A model generated the notes under the pieces. That model saw only the letters and a list, made by a program, of their open reading frames with translations, made no database searches and had not been told where the DNA came from. A stretch of DNA of 6,558 nucleotides from Porticoccaceae bacterium UBA1117 (GTDB taxonomy: Bacteria > Pseudomonadota > Gammaproteobacteria > Pseudomonadales > Porticoccaceae), in assembly GCA_002313335.1 (NCBI GenBank), contig DCBC01000159.1, positions 909 through 7,466 of the forward strand. The letters run 5' to 3'. Each line of letters opens with the position of its first letter. The stretch's first letter is position 1. Made by a program: the position numbers and the translations under genes. Shown here one piece after another: positions 1 through 6,558 of this stretch.

Positions 1-819
1 ATGAATCTGCCTTGGGGTGAACTAAACGTGGACTTAGTCTGCGAGTGCACGGGCATGTTCACCGATCGTGAAAAAGCTAATCTTCACTTAATGGCTGGGG
101 CAAAAAAAGTATTAGTATCCGCTCCAGGGAAAAACCTTGATGCTACCGTAGTCTACGGCATTAATGACCATGTATTAACGCAAAATCATCGGATCATTTC
201 TAATGCGTCTTGTACCACTAACTGCCTAGCGCCTATGGTCAAGCCACTCTATGAGGAGATTGGGTTGATAACTGGATATATGACGACCATTCATGCCTTT
301 ACCAACGACCAACAGCTAACTGATTCTTATCATCCAGATATCTATCGAGCTCGATCGGCGACGCACTCAATGATCCCTACAAAGACCGGTGCCGCAGCCG
401 CAATTGGAGAAGTCATACCTAAATTAAAAGGCAGGCTCGACGGACTCGCGGTAAGAGTACCCACTATTAATGTTTCTTTAGTTGACTTGACATTCAATGC
501 GGGACGCGAAACATCGATAGATGAGGTCAATAATATTATGAGGCAAGCCGCTGATAATGAGCTCAAAAACGTACTAAGTTACTGTGACCTGCCACTGGTG
601 TCCTCTGATTACAACCATATTTCATTCTCCAGTAACTTCGATGCACTTCAAACGAAAGTCAATGGCTCTCTGGTGAAGGTAATGGCCTGGTATGACAACG
701 AGTGGGGTTTTTGTAATCGAATGCTAGATAATAGTCTTGCCCTACTACAAGCACCCAAGAGCAAAGGGTCATGTGCAAATCTCTCAGAAAATAATTTAGC
801 TAAAGAAGAAATTTATTAA
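1..819 (+). CDS. gap: Glyceraldehyde-3-phosphate dehydrogenase, type I, 5'-truncated by the window edge
   Basis: This enzyme oxidises glyceraldehyde 3-phosphate with inorganic phosphate and NAD(P)+ to 1,3-bisphosphoglycerate in the cytoplasm. The visible 272 residues begin at the equivalent of about residue 80 of a normal 330-340-residue GAPDH, so most of the N-terminal Rossmann domain lies outside the window. The ATG at base 1 is probably an internal Met, not the start. The catalytic loop [12 protein letters not shown] puts the nucleophile Cys at visible residue 71, and the activating His is at 98 in [10 protein letters not shown], the usual 27 residues later. [11 protein letters not shown] (about 124-134), [14 protein letters not shown] (152-165) and WYDNEWGF (230-237) complete the signature. 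MIPTKTG and NCLAP argue against erythrose-4-phosphate dehydrogenase (Epd), which has a different segment there. The coenzyme-selecting residues are in the missing part. About 20 residues after the usual C-terminal end form an extra polar tail. It converges on the Entner-Doudoroff operon whose product it would consume. Confidence 0.95.
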   Translation: MNLPWGELNVDLVCECTGMFTDREKANLHLMAGAKKVLVSAPGKNLDATVVYGINDHVLTQNHRIISNASCTTNCLAPMVKPLYEEIGLITGYMTTIHAFTNDQQLTDSYHPDIYRARSATHSMIPTKTGAAAAIGEVIPKLKGRLDGLAVRVPTINVSLVDLTFNAGRETSIDEVNNIMRQAADNELKNVLSYCDLPLVSSDYNHISFSSNFDALQTKVNGSLVKVMAWYDNEWGFCNRMLDNSLALLQAPKSKGSCANLSENNLAKEEIY

Positions 820-860
820 GTTAGCCACAAGTGCTCAAACTTAGCATACCGACTCTTCCC

Positions 861-876
861 AGGCCATGGAAGGCCT
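861..876. terminator. Weak hairpin in the convergent gap-pgl spacer, possible terminator
   Basis: The 75-base spacer between the two convergent stop codons contains AGGCC (861-865) and GGCCT (872-876), which can form a perfect 5-bp GC-rich stem with a 6-base loop. It sits where a bidirectional terminator for gap and the minus-strand operon would be expected. Neither strand has a T-run after the stem and the stem does not extend outward (C opposite A). It is therefore only a candidate, and termination may be Rho-dependent or lie elsewhere. Confidence 0.25.
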
Positions 877-894
877 ATCTAGAATGGACTAACT

Positions 895-1584
895 CTACTT
901 CGCCCAATAAACAGATACAGGGGTCATAGTCTGCTGAAGTACGGCGCGAATAGGTAGCTCGTAGACGTCTTTACCCGCGCCGGCCAGGTGCAATACCTTT
1001 TCTTTATTCTCACCGGATATATGAACAATAATTTGCTCACTATCAAGTAATCTAGGAAGAGTCAGACTCATCCTTTGATGAGGCGCATCTAATGGCTGTA
1101 CGGCGATACAATGCCTACCTGAATCCATTGATAGCCCTAGACTCAGGGACTCAGAACCAGGAAATAATGATGCTGTATGCCCATCATCACCCATTCCTAG
1201 AATCACAACCGTAAATCGGCCAATAGCCGAGAGATCTTGAGCTATAGAACTCTCACCTAACTCCGCAGATAGTGCTGAACTTTTCAAAGCAACAAAGCGA
1301 GCTTTATACGCTTCATTAATTAGCAAATTGTCTCGAACAAATTTTTCATTACTATCTTCATGGTCAGAATCAACCCATCGTTCATCAGCCAGTGTTACGG
1401 TAATTTTTGACCAATCTAAAAACTGCTGAGACAGTAAATGGAAAAAGCTTTTGGGCGTTCTCCCTCCCGAAACAACTAGAGAAGCGTATTGATGCCGGTG
1501 TATTGACGAAGTCAGCCTGTCCACAACGACGTTAACTAGCTCTGCATCAAGCGCCGATGTATTTTCAAACGCTAAAAGGTTCAT
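895..1584 (-). CDS. pgl: 6-phosphogluconolactonase
   Basis: This cytoplasmic enzyme hydrolyses 6-phospho-glucono-1,5-lactone, the Zwf product, to 6-phosphogluconate. The protein is 229 residues from the chosen start and belongs to the glucosamine-6-phosphate isomerase/6-phosphogluconolactonase (NagB/DevB-type) family, within its usual 220-250 range. Motifs in order: SGGRTPK (39-45, phosphate-binding loop), LADERWV (65-71) with a following acidic stretch ending in SN, GMGDDGHTASLFPGS (130-144, with the expected catalytic His at 136), and PHQRMSLTLP (168-177). The frame stays open to an ATG at 1618-1620, which would give 241 residues and overlap zwf. I prefer the ATG at 1582-1584 because a GAGGAG ribosome binding site lies immediately upstream and the zwf stop is one base away. 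The longer N-terminus (MRMMTVVG...) has no Shine-Dalgarno and adds nothing family-like. It is the last gene of the operon and ends in TAG. Confidence 0.95.
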   Translation of the reverse strand: MNLLAFENTSALDAELVNVVVDRLTSSIHRHQYASLVVSGGRTPKSFFHLLSQQFLDWSKITVTLADERWVDSDHEDSNEKFVRDNLLINEAYKARFVALKSSALSAELGESSIAQDLSAIGRFTVVILGMGDDGHTASLFPGSESLSLGLSMDSGRHCIAVQPLDAPHQRMSLTLPRLLDSEQIIVHISGENKEKVLHLAGAGKDVYELPIRAVLQQTMTPVSVYWAK

Positions 1585-1585
1585 A

Positions 1586-3043
1586 TCACTCCTCATACCA
1601 ACTACGGTCATCATTCTCAATTAATATTTCAGCTTTAGACGGTCCCCAAGATCCTGCGCTATAGGGTTTCGTAGGAATCTTTTTACTGCGCCATGAGGCA
1701 AGCAACCGATCACACCATCGCCACGAAGCATCAATTTCATCACGGCTTACAAACAACCATTGATCACCTTTCATCACCTCAAGAAGCAATCGTTCATAGG
1801 CATCTGCAATCCGAGAGTCTCCTGAGGAGTCAAAGAAATCTAGGTTTAATGTCCGTTTTTCAGTACTTAAACGCTCTTTTAGGCTCTGTTTTTTGGACAC
1901 CATTTCCAGCTGAATACCTTCGTTAGGTTGCAACCTAATCACCAGCTTATTGTTCGCTTCACCATCTGTTTCAGGAAACAGTGAATGCGGGTTATCCTTG
2001 TAGACTATAACAACCTGAGTGACCTTGTCCTGCATTCGTTTGCCGGTACGCAAATAGAAAGGAACGCCAGCCCAACGCCAATTATCAATATGTACCTTTA
2101 ATGCAACATACGTTTCATTATTACTACTGTCACTTTCACAGCCTTCCTCTTGCATATAACCAACAACCGGAGATCCCGAAATCCAGCCCGCAGAATATTG
2201 ACCCCGAACGGCATGACTCTCGACCTTATCTTCGCCGATTGGACGCAAAGCTCGCAACAACTTTACCTTTTCTCCACGAATTTCATCAGCCTGCAGCGAG
2301 CTCGGGGGCTCCATCGCAACCATGCACAGTAGCTGTAAAAGATGGTTTTGTACCATGTCACGCAACTGACCAACCTTGTCATAGTATGACCATCGCCCCT
2401 CGATACCCACTGTTTCAGCAGCAGTGATCTGTACGTGGTCAATACAACTATTATCCCATTGAGAATTAATCATCCGGTTGGCAAATCGAAGAGCTAACAA
2501 ATTTTGTACCGTTTCTTTACCTAAATAATGGTCTATTCGATAAATATTTCTTTCTGAAAAGAAGGTACCAACCTCGCCATTTACCTGCTCTGAACTCCCT
2601 AAATCATGCCCTATAGGCTTCTCTAGGACTATTCTTGACTTTTTATCAACGCAACCCGCATCGTCTAAGTGCTTACAAATTGGACCAAACAAACTAGGTG
2701 GCGTCGCTAAGTAATAAATAACAGTCCGATTGTCGACGATCCACTTATTGAGAGCAGAGAATTCTTTCTTTTGTGAAAAATCGATCTTGATATAGTTTAA
2801 CCGACGACTAAATCGCGCCCAGACTTTTTCATCCCATTCGCCAGATTCAGATAAATTTTTCAATAACAACTGGGTCTGTTTTATAAACTCCGCAGAATCT
2901 ATATCTTCTCTTGCCACTCCGGAAATTCGAGTACTGTCGGTTAGCAGCCCTGCTTTATCAAGCTGATACAGAGCTGGAAATAGCTTACGCCGAGCTAAAT
3001 CACCTCTGGCGCCAAAAATCACTAAATCAATATTGTTACTCAT
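1586..3043 (-). CDS. zwf: Glucose-6-phosphate 1-dehydrogenase
   Basis: This enzyme oxidises glucose 6-phosphate to 6-phosphogluconolactone, reducing NADP+ (or NAD+). It is the entry step to the Entner-Doudoroff and oxidative pentose phosphate routes. The protein has 485 residues, close to the 491 of E. coli Zwf, and appears complete. The N-terminal nucleotide-binding domain starts with the GxxGDLAxRK fingerprint (GARGDLARRK, 11-20). EKPIG (141-145) carries the conserved Lys. The substrate signature RIDHYLGKE (169-177) contains the Asp-His pair, and the general-base His is at 234 in VQNHLLQ. The C-terminal domain has DNWRWAGVPFYLRTGKR and ends with the typical GSWGPSKAEILI and SWYEE. The third fingerprint position is Arg instead of the common Ser or Thr; this position varies in the family, so activity is not in doubt. 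GAGG (3050-3053) lies 6 bases before the ATG. The 37-base gap to eda is the largest in the operon, with no convincing promoter in it. It ends in TGA, one base before pgl. Confidence 0.97.
   Translation of the reverse strand: MSNNIDLVIFGARGDLARRKLFPALYQLDKAGLLTDSTRISGVAREDIDSAEFIKQTQLLLKNLSESGEWDEKVWARFSRRLNYIKIDFSQKKEFSALNKWIVDNRTVIYYLATPPSLFGPICKHLDDAGCVDKKSRIVLEKPIGHDLGSSEQVNGEVGTFFSERNIYRIDHYLGKETVQNLLALRFANRMINSQWDNSCIDHVQITAAETVGIEGRWSYYDKVGQLRDMVQNHLLQLLCMVAMEPPSSLQADEIRGEKVKLLRALRPIGEDKVESHAVRGQYSAGWISGSPVVGYMQEEGCESDSSNNETYVALKVHIDNWRWAGVPFYLRTGKRMQDKVTQVVIVYKDNPHSLFPETDGEANNKLVIRLQPNEGIQLEMVSKKQSLKERLSTEKRTLNLDFFDSSGDSRIADAYERLLLEVMKGDQWLFVSRDEIDASWRWCDRLLASWRSKKIPTKPYSAGSWGPSKAEILIENDDRSWYEE
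1589..1594 (-). promoter_or_regulatory. Ribosome binding site that fixes the pgl start
   Basis: On the minus strand the zwf gene ends GAG GAG TGA, followed by T and then the pgl ATG. The two terminal Glu codons of Zwf form a GAGGAG Shine-Dalgarno 4-6 bases before that ATG. The zwf stop lies between the site and the start. This arrangement favours translational coupling, with ribosomes finishing zwf re-initiating on pgl, and supports the 229-residue start over longer ones. Confidence 0.8.
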
Positions 3044-3080
3044 ACCCTACCTCACAAAATAGTCTTGCTTTAACTCAATC

Positions 3081-3701
3081 TTAATGACCGTGCAACGACA
3101 CGGCTGCTCTGGCTAATATTTGTATGTCTGACCAACGCTTTTCTCTCACTAACTGAGCCTCAGTGATCCAAGAGCCTCCTACTGACAACACATTTTTTAA
3201 CGCTAAATAATCCAGTACGTTATGCAGACCTATACCGCCAGTCGCACAAAATTTTGCTTGGCCAAAAGGCCCATGGAGAGCCTTAAGCAAGGGAATTCCC
3301 CCTGATGCCTCGGCGGGGAAAAACTTAAAATGCTCAAACCCATAATCTAATCCACGCATCAATTCGCTCGCACTACATACCCCTGGTAAGAATGGGACTG
3401 AAGATGCTTGTGCGACCTTTAGCAATCGATCAGTTGACCCTGGTGAGACAATAAATTGACAACCTATATCTTCAGAAAGAGCAAACTGTTGTGGATTACA
3501 AACAGTTCCTGAGCCGACAATTGCCGATGGCACATGTTTAACAATTGCCTCAATTCCAGCAACCGCGGCATCAGTTCTCAACGTCACCTCCATAATCGGC
3601 ATGCCACCGGCTATTAGGGCTTGGGCCAATGGTATAGCATCCTCTACTCTCTCAATCACCACAACAGGAATAATCGGGTGAGCAAGTAATAAATCATTCA
3701 T
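3081..3701 (-). CDS. eda: 2-keto-3-deoxy-6-phosphogluconate (KDPG) aldolase
   Basis: This class I aldolase splits KDPG into pyruvate and glyceraldehyde 3-phosphate, the last step specific to the Entner-Doudoroff pathway. Enzymes of this family often also cleave 4-hydroxy-2-oxoglutarate. The 206-residue single TIM barrel is of normal length (E. coli 213). Visible signatures are IIPVVVIE (10-17), MEVTLRT (37-43) with the catalytic Glu at 38 and Arg at 42, GSGTV (63-67), SPGST (86-90), and FKFFPAE (125-131) with the Schiff-base Lys at 126. The phosphate-binding ATGGIG and VGGSWI follow near the C-terminus. An AGGGA Shine-Dalgarno (3709-3713) overlaps the glk stop codon and sits 7 bases before the ATG, which supports this start and tight coupling to glk. 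The stop is TAA. No missing residue or frameshift is seen. Confidence 0.97.
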   Translation of the reverse strand: MNDLLLAHPIIPVVVIERVEDAIPLAQALIAGGMPIMEVTLRTDAAVAGIEAIVKHVPSAIVGSGTVCNPQQFALSEDIGCQFIVSPGSTDRLLKVAQASSVPFLPGVCSASELMRGLDYGFEHFKFFPAEASGGIPLLKALHGPFGQAKFCATGGIGLHNVLDYLALKNVLSVGGSWITEAQLVREKRWSDIQILARAAVSLHGH

Positions 3702-3711
3702 AAAAAAGTCC

Positions 3712-4683
3712 CTAAATTTGTCTCAACTTTTTAGCCGTTCCAAGTAAACCCAAATTCTCATGAACAACAATGTAAACAGGGATCGGCTTTAGATAACTCA
3801 CAAAACGTCCTTTATCTTCAAATTTTTCACGAAAACCACTATTGATAAAAAACTCCTGAAAGCGCGGGATAACGCCTCCCGCGATATAGACCCCACCTTT
3901 TGCACCAAAGGTCAAAGCAAGATTTCCTGCGGCTGCACCAATCCCTTCACAAAACATATTTAAGGTCTGTAGTGCCTTAAAGTCGGCATTATTTATGGCA
4001 GCGGCAGTTATTTCAGCAGGTGTAGAAAAGACCATAGGTACGCCTTCGATACTACATAGCGCTGAATAAATATTAAGCAGGCCTTTGCCTGACAAAAGCC
4101 TCTCAAGTGACACTCGACCAAATCTTGCTCTTAAGCAATTGACCACTGCACTTTGGAGGTCATTAATAGGCGAATAATCTGCATGCCCTCCCTCCGTATC
4201 TAAAACGAGATATCCATCATCAAGAGGAACCAAACCCGCGACACCAAGACCGGTTCCGGCACCCAAAATTCCCTTAGCCTTGTGACCCACAGGCTCTAAC
4301 CCGCCGACCTGCACTAAATTAGTATCACTAAGTTCGGTAATGCCATGAGCGACAGCTTCAAAGTCATTGATAATCGAAAGGTACTGGCAGCCCAAGTCTT
4401 TTTTAAGGCTAGTTTTTGTGAATGTCCAATGACTATTTGTAAACGCAATAATTTCAGTATCTGCTGGACAGGCTACTGCAAAGCAAACCCTATTAGGAGG
4501 ATTATGCCAACCAGTCTCTGCAGCTATTTCCTTGAGAAGAATACATATTAAATCCTCAAATTTAGGGTATTCATCCACCGAATGGAGGTACTGAAATTGA
4601 CTCTCTAGTTGGCCATCCACCATCGCTGAGAATCGTGCATTGGTGCCACCAATATCAGCGACCAAATTCCAAACCTTATCCAT
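3712..4683 (-). CDS. glk: Glucokinase (Glk family, not ROK)
   Basis: This enzyme phosphorylates cytoplasmic glucose with ATP to glucose 6-phosphate, feeding Zwf. The 323-residue protein matches the E. coli-type Glk family (321 residues). The N-terminal phosphate loop is LVADIGGTNARF (7-18). INDFEAVAHG (105-114) contains the catalytic Asp at 107. ILGAGTGLGVAGL (139-151) is the second nucleotide-binding loop. Sugar-binding residues appear in TEGGHADYSP (Glu164, His167) and SLERLLSGKG (Glu194), equivalent to E. coli Glu157, His160 and Glu187. GGVYIAGGVIPRF (263-275) and HENLGLLGTA close the fold. It lacks the Cys-rich zinc motif of ROK kinases. A GGAG site formed by the last edd codons lies 8 bases before the ATG. 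The gene is in the same frame as edd, separated by the edd TAG and one codon. It ends in TAG. Its presence suggests glucose uptake that does not phosphorylate the sugar. Confidence 0.96.
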   Translation of the reverse strand: MDKVWNLVADIGGTNARFSAMVDGQLESQFQYLHSVDEYPKFEDLICILLKEIAAETGWHNPPNRVCFAVACPADTEIIAFTNSHWTFTKTSLKKDLGCQYLSIINDFEAVAHGITELSDTNLVQVGGLEPVGHKAKGILGAGTGLGVAGLVPLDDGYLVLDTEGGHADYSPINDLQSAVVNCLRARFGRVSLERLLSGKGLLNIYSALCSIEGVPMVFSTPAEITAAAINNADFKALQTLNMFCEGIGAAAGNLALTFGAKGGVYIAGGVIPRFQEFFINSGFREKFEDKGRFVSYLKPIPVYIVVHENLGLLGTAKKLRQI

Positions 4684-4686
4684 ATA

Positions 4687-6510
4687 CTATTCTCCATCAA
4701 ACAAGTAAGAAGCACCCTGTTCAGCATTGCTAATATTATCTCTATTAACCGTGAACAGCTCGCGTCCGCAGCCTCTCTGACCATTTTTGGGGCGAGGTGC
4801 TGCTTTTCGCGCGTTAATAACATCCATATTTTCAAGACAGTCAATCTCACCTGAAACTGCATTAACACGAATCACATCACCATCTCTGAGCTTCGCAAGT
4901 AGCCCGCCATCGACAGCTTCAGGCACTAGGTGAATTGCTGCTGGCACTTTACCAGATGCCCCAGACATTCGTCCATCCGTTACCAGCGCCACCTTGAAGC
5001 CCTTATCCTGTAAAATGCCCAAAAAGGGGGTTAGCTTATGAAGCTCAGGCATACCCAGCGCTTTTGGTCCTTGATAGCGAACTACCACTACACAGTCTCG
5101 ATTTAGGGAGCCTGACTTAAAAAGTGGCTCAAGTTGATTTTGATCATCTATCACTACCGCTGGTGCTTGAATAATTTGGTGCTCTATATTTACCGCGGAT
5201 ACTTTTATGACACCACGACCTAGATTGCCAATGAGTAATCGAATACCACCCTCATCTGAAAATGCGTGCTCGGTAGTTGTTAATACCTCAAAGTCCAGTG
5301 GGTTCTGGGGAGATTCGCGCCACACAATCTTATCATTTTCAACGAATGATTCCTGAGTAAAAGAGGAAAAACAGTCACCCCAAACTGTTTTAGCATCAGC
5401 ATGCATCAAACCTGCATCGAGTAACTGGCGAAACATGCAGCTTGTTCCTCCTGCTGCATGGAAGTGATTCACATCGGCATGACCGTTGGGGTAAACCTTC
5501 GCTAGAAGTGGCACCGCAGCGGACAATTCAGCAATGTCATCCCAATTTATAATGATGCCAGCTGCACGAGCAATAGCGACAAGGTGCATGGTATGGTTAG
5601 TAGAACCACCTGATGCTAACAGTGCGACTGTTGCATTGACAATAGATCGAGCGTCTACCACCTCTCCCACTGGTCGATAATCGTTTCCAAGCGCAGTGAC
5701 TCGTGCAAGCTGATGGCATGCCTCGATAGTTAAACGCTCACGCATAGGGTCGCTAGGATTTACAAAAGAGCTACCTGGCAATTGCAGCCCTAGAGCCTCT
5801 AAAAGGACCTGATTACTATTTGCCGTTCCATAAAATGTGCAGGTACCAGCACTATGGTAGGAGTCAGACTCAGCTTGCAAAAGTTCTTCACGGCCAATCT
5901 TACCCTCAGCAAACAACTGTCTTATACGCTGTTTCTCTTTATTTTTAAGCCCTGACTCCATAGGTCCCGCAGGAATAAAGATGGCGGGTAAATAGCCGAA
6001 ACTTAATACGCCAATGAGTAATCCAGGTACTATCTTGTCGCAAATCCCTAATGCAAAAACACCATCAAACATTTGATGGGACAGTGAAATAGCAGTGCAC
6101 TGAGCGATAATATCACGACTGAGAAGACTCAATTCCATGCCATCTTGACCCTGAGTTACACCGTCACACATGGCTGGTACGCCACCAGCCACCTGTGCTG
6201 TACAACCTATACCGCGCATTGCTCGCTTAATGAGTTCAGGATACTCGGCATAAGGCTGGTGAGCTGAAAGCATGTCATTATAAGATGTGACAATGGCCAT
6301 ATTGGCCGCCTCCATCATACGCAGGCTATCCTTATCATTGTCTTCGCAGGCGGCAAAGCCATGTGCAAGATTACCGCAACTCAGCTTCCCTCTCTCAGGA
6401 CGATTATTTTGATCCTCAGCAATTTGTGCTAAATAATCAGCGCGTAAAGCAGCACTCCGCTTTATAATACGCTCAGTGACGGAGGCAATGTGTTGATTAA
6501 TTTGTGTCAT
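4687..6510 (-). CDS. edd: Phosphogluconate dehydratase
   Basis: This enzyme dehydrates 6-phosphogluconate to 2-keto-3-deoxy-6-phosphogluconate, the defining step of the Entner-Doudoroff pathway. It belongs to the IlvD/Edd iron-sulfur dehydratase family. The length of 607 residues matches the usual 600-610. Visible signatures are [12 protein letters not shown] (75-86), [13 protein letters not shown] (109-121), [10 protein letters not shown] (154-163) and [13 protein letters not shown] (222-234). Cys157 and Cys224 are at the positions of the known cluster ligands of this family. [11 protein letters not shown] (300-310) and the C-terminal [18 protein letters not shown] (510-527) follow. The latter, with IHLVPEA, marks Edd; the 6-phosphogluconate context and homology to Edd rather than IlvD make the substrate assignment firm. 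It is the first gene of the operon. The ribosome site is weak (AGG at 6518-6520, 7 bases before the ATG), and a HexR-like operator lies 26 bases upstream. The stop is TAG. Confidence 0.97.
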   Translation of the reverse strand: MTQINQHIASVTERIIKRSAALRADYLAQIAEDQNNRPERGKLSCGNLAHGFAACEDNDKDSLRMMEAANMAIVTSYNDMLSAHQPYAEYPELIKRAMRGIGCTAQVAGGVPAMCDGVTQGQDGMELSLLSRDIIAQCTAISLSHQMFDGVFALGICDKIVPGLLIGVLSFGYLPAIFIPAGPMESGLKNKEKQRIRQLFAEGKIGREELLQAESDSYHSAGTCTFYGTANSNQVLLEALGLQLPGSSFVNPSDPMRERLTIEACHQLARVTALGNDYRPVGEVVDARSIVNATVALLASGGSTNHTMHLVAIARAAGIIINWDDIAELSAAVPLLAKVYPNGHADVNHFHAAGGTSCMFRQLLDAGLMHADAKTVWGDCFSSFTQESFVENDKIVWRESPQNPLDFEVLTTTEHAFSDEGGIRLLIGNLGRGVIKVSAVNIEHQIIQAPAVVIDDQNQLEPLFKSGSLNRDCVVVVRYQGPKALGMPELHKLTPFLGILQDKGFKVALVTDGRMSGASGKVPAAIHLVPEAVDGGLLAKLRDGDVIRVNAVSGEIDCLENMDVINARKAAPRPKNGQRGCGRELFTVNRDNISNAEQGASYLFDGE

Positions 6511-6536
6511 AGTTGAGCCTAGAGATTTGATATTTT

Positions 6537-6551
6537 TGTAATAAAGTTACA
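6537..6551 (-). promoter_or_regulatory. HexR-type operator upstream of edd
   Basis: The plus strand reads TGTAATAAAGTTACA, whose arms TGTAA and TTACA form a perfect 5-bp inverted repeat around a 5-base centre. It matches the TGTAAT-N3-ATTACA-like operator known for HexR, the RpiR-family repressor of central carbon genes in gammaproteobacteria, with one departure (GTTACA for ATTACA). It begins 26 bases before the edd ATG, so bound repressor would cover the promoter region. In the known system KDPG, the product of Edd, releases HexR and induces the genes. No hexR gene is in the window; it may lie beyond the right edge or elsewhere. The -35 region of the promoter is probably outside the window, and I cannot place a confident -10. 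Confidence 0.75.
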
Positions 6552-6558
6552 TTTTTAA

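Larger units (their letters stand above)
895..6510 (-). other. Predicted operon edd-glk-eda-zwf-pgl
   Basis: Five genes on one strand are separated by 3, 10, 37 and 1 bases. The ribosome binding sites of glk and pgl lie inside the end of the preceding gene, and that of eda overlaps the glk stop codon. No terminator-like hairpin or promoter is visible between members. Together they encode every step from glucose to pyruvate plus glyceraldehyde 3-phosphate. Co-transcription from the HexR-controlled promoter before edd is inferred, not shown. An internal promoter before zwf cannot be excluded. Confidence 0.85.

Noticed and set aside
1..3. ATG at the first base as the true start of gap
   Set aside because: It aligns with an internal position about 80 residues into GAPDH; the N-terminal Rossmann half is simply outside the window.
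1..819. Erythrose-4-phosphate dehydrogenase (Epd) instead of GAPDH
   Set aside because: The segments after the catalytic Cys (NCLAP) and around [11 protein letters not shown] are GAPDH-type; Epd differs there.
1618..1620. Most upstream ATG for pgl, giving a 241-residue protein
   Set aside because: No Shine-Dalgarno precedes it, it overlaps zwf by 35 bases, and the added residues are not family-like; the ATG at 1582-1584 has a strong site.
2101..2427. Plus-strand open frame of 108 codons inside zwf
   Set aside because: It lies antisense to a fully conserved part of Zwf, its translation has no recognisable domain, and no ribosome site supports it. The same holds for smaller frames antisense to zwf, gap and glk.
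3044..3080. Internal promoter or second HexR site in the eda-zwf gap
   Set aside because: No TGTAA/TTACA palindrome is present, and the only TTGAGT and TATTTT-like hexamers are about 11 bases apart, too close for a sigma-70 promoter.
4605..4868. Minus-strand open frame of 87 codons across the edd-glk junction
   Set aside because: It is a frame-shifted shadow of the conserved C-terminus of Edd and N-terminus of Glk, with no family features of its own.
6511..6536. A -10 box (TATCAA-like) between the operator and edd
   Set aside because: The match is poor, no partner -35 at proper spacing is visible, and it would leave a leader of only about 10 bases; the real promoter may overlap the operator or extend past the window edge.

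Overview
The window looks like chromosomal DNA of a gammaproteobacterium, probably a free-living, possibly marine, member with modest GC. I infer this from three things: Zwf, Eda, Edd and Glk proteins close to the Pseudomonas/Escherichia types, a Pseudomonas-like GAPDH, and a HexR-type operator. The genus cannot be fixed from this sequence. I see no mobile element, CRISPR array, tRNA or rRNA, and almost all of the DNA is coding.

Layout. Positions 1-819 (+) hold the 3' three-quarters of a glyceraldehyde-3-phosphate dehydrogenase gene cut by the left window edge. A 75-base convergent spacer with one weak hairpin follows. The rest is on the minus strand. Read in its own direction from the right edge it runs: HexR-like operator (6537-6551), edd (6510-4687), glk (4683-3712), eda (3701-3081), zwf (3043-1586), pgl (1584-895). 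The gaps are 3, 10, 37 and 1 bases, so this is very likely one operon. Four of the five genes have clear Shine-Dalgarno sequences; that of edd is weak.

Function. The five genes encode a complete Entner-Doudoroff route from free cytoplasmic glucose. Glk makes glucose 6-phosphate, Zwf oxidises it to 6-phosphogluconolactone with NAD(P)H, and Pgl opens the lactone. Edd dehydrates 6-phosphogluconate to KDPG, and Eda splits KDPG into pyruvate and glyceraldehyde 3-phosphate. The convergent GAPDH takes glyceraldehyde 3-phosphate onward into lower glycolysis. The presence of glucokinase suggests that glucose (or glucose from oligosaccharides) enters unphosphorylated. The operator suggests that KDPG, the Edd product, induces the operon through a HexR repressor encoded elsewhere.

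Novelty. This is a well-understood central-carbon locus, and I found no undescribed system. The points worth a second look are the operator, the single in-frame TAG between edd and glk, the zwf/pgl stop-start junction that revises the pgl start, the C-terminal tail on GAPDH, and the all-in-one gene order.
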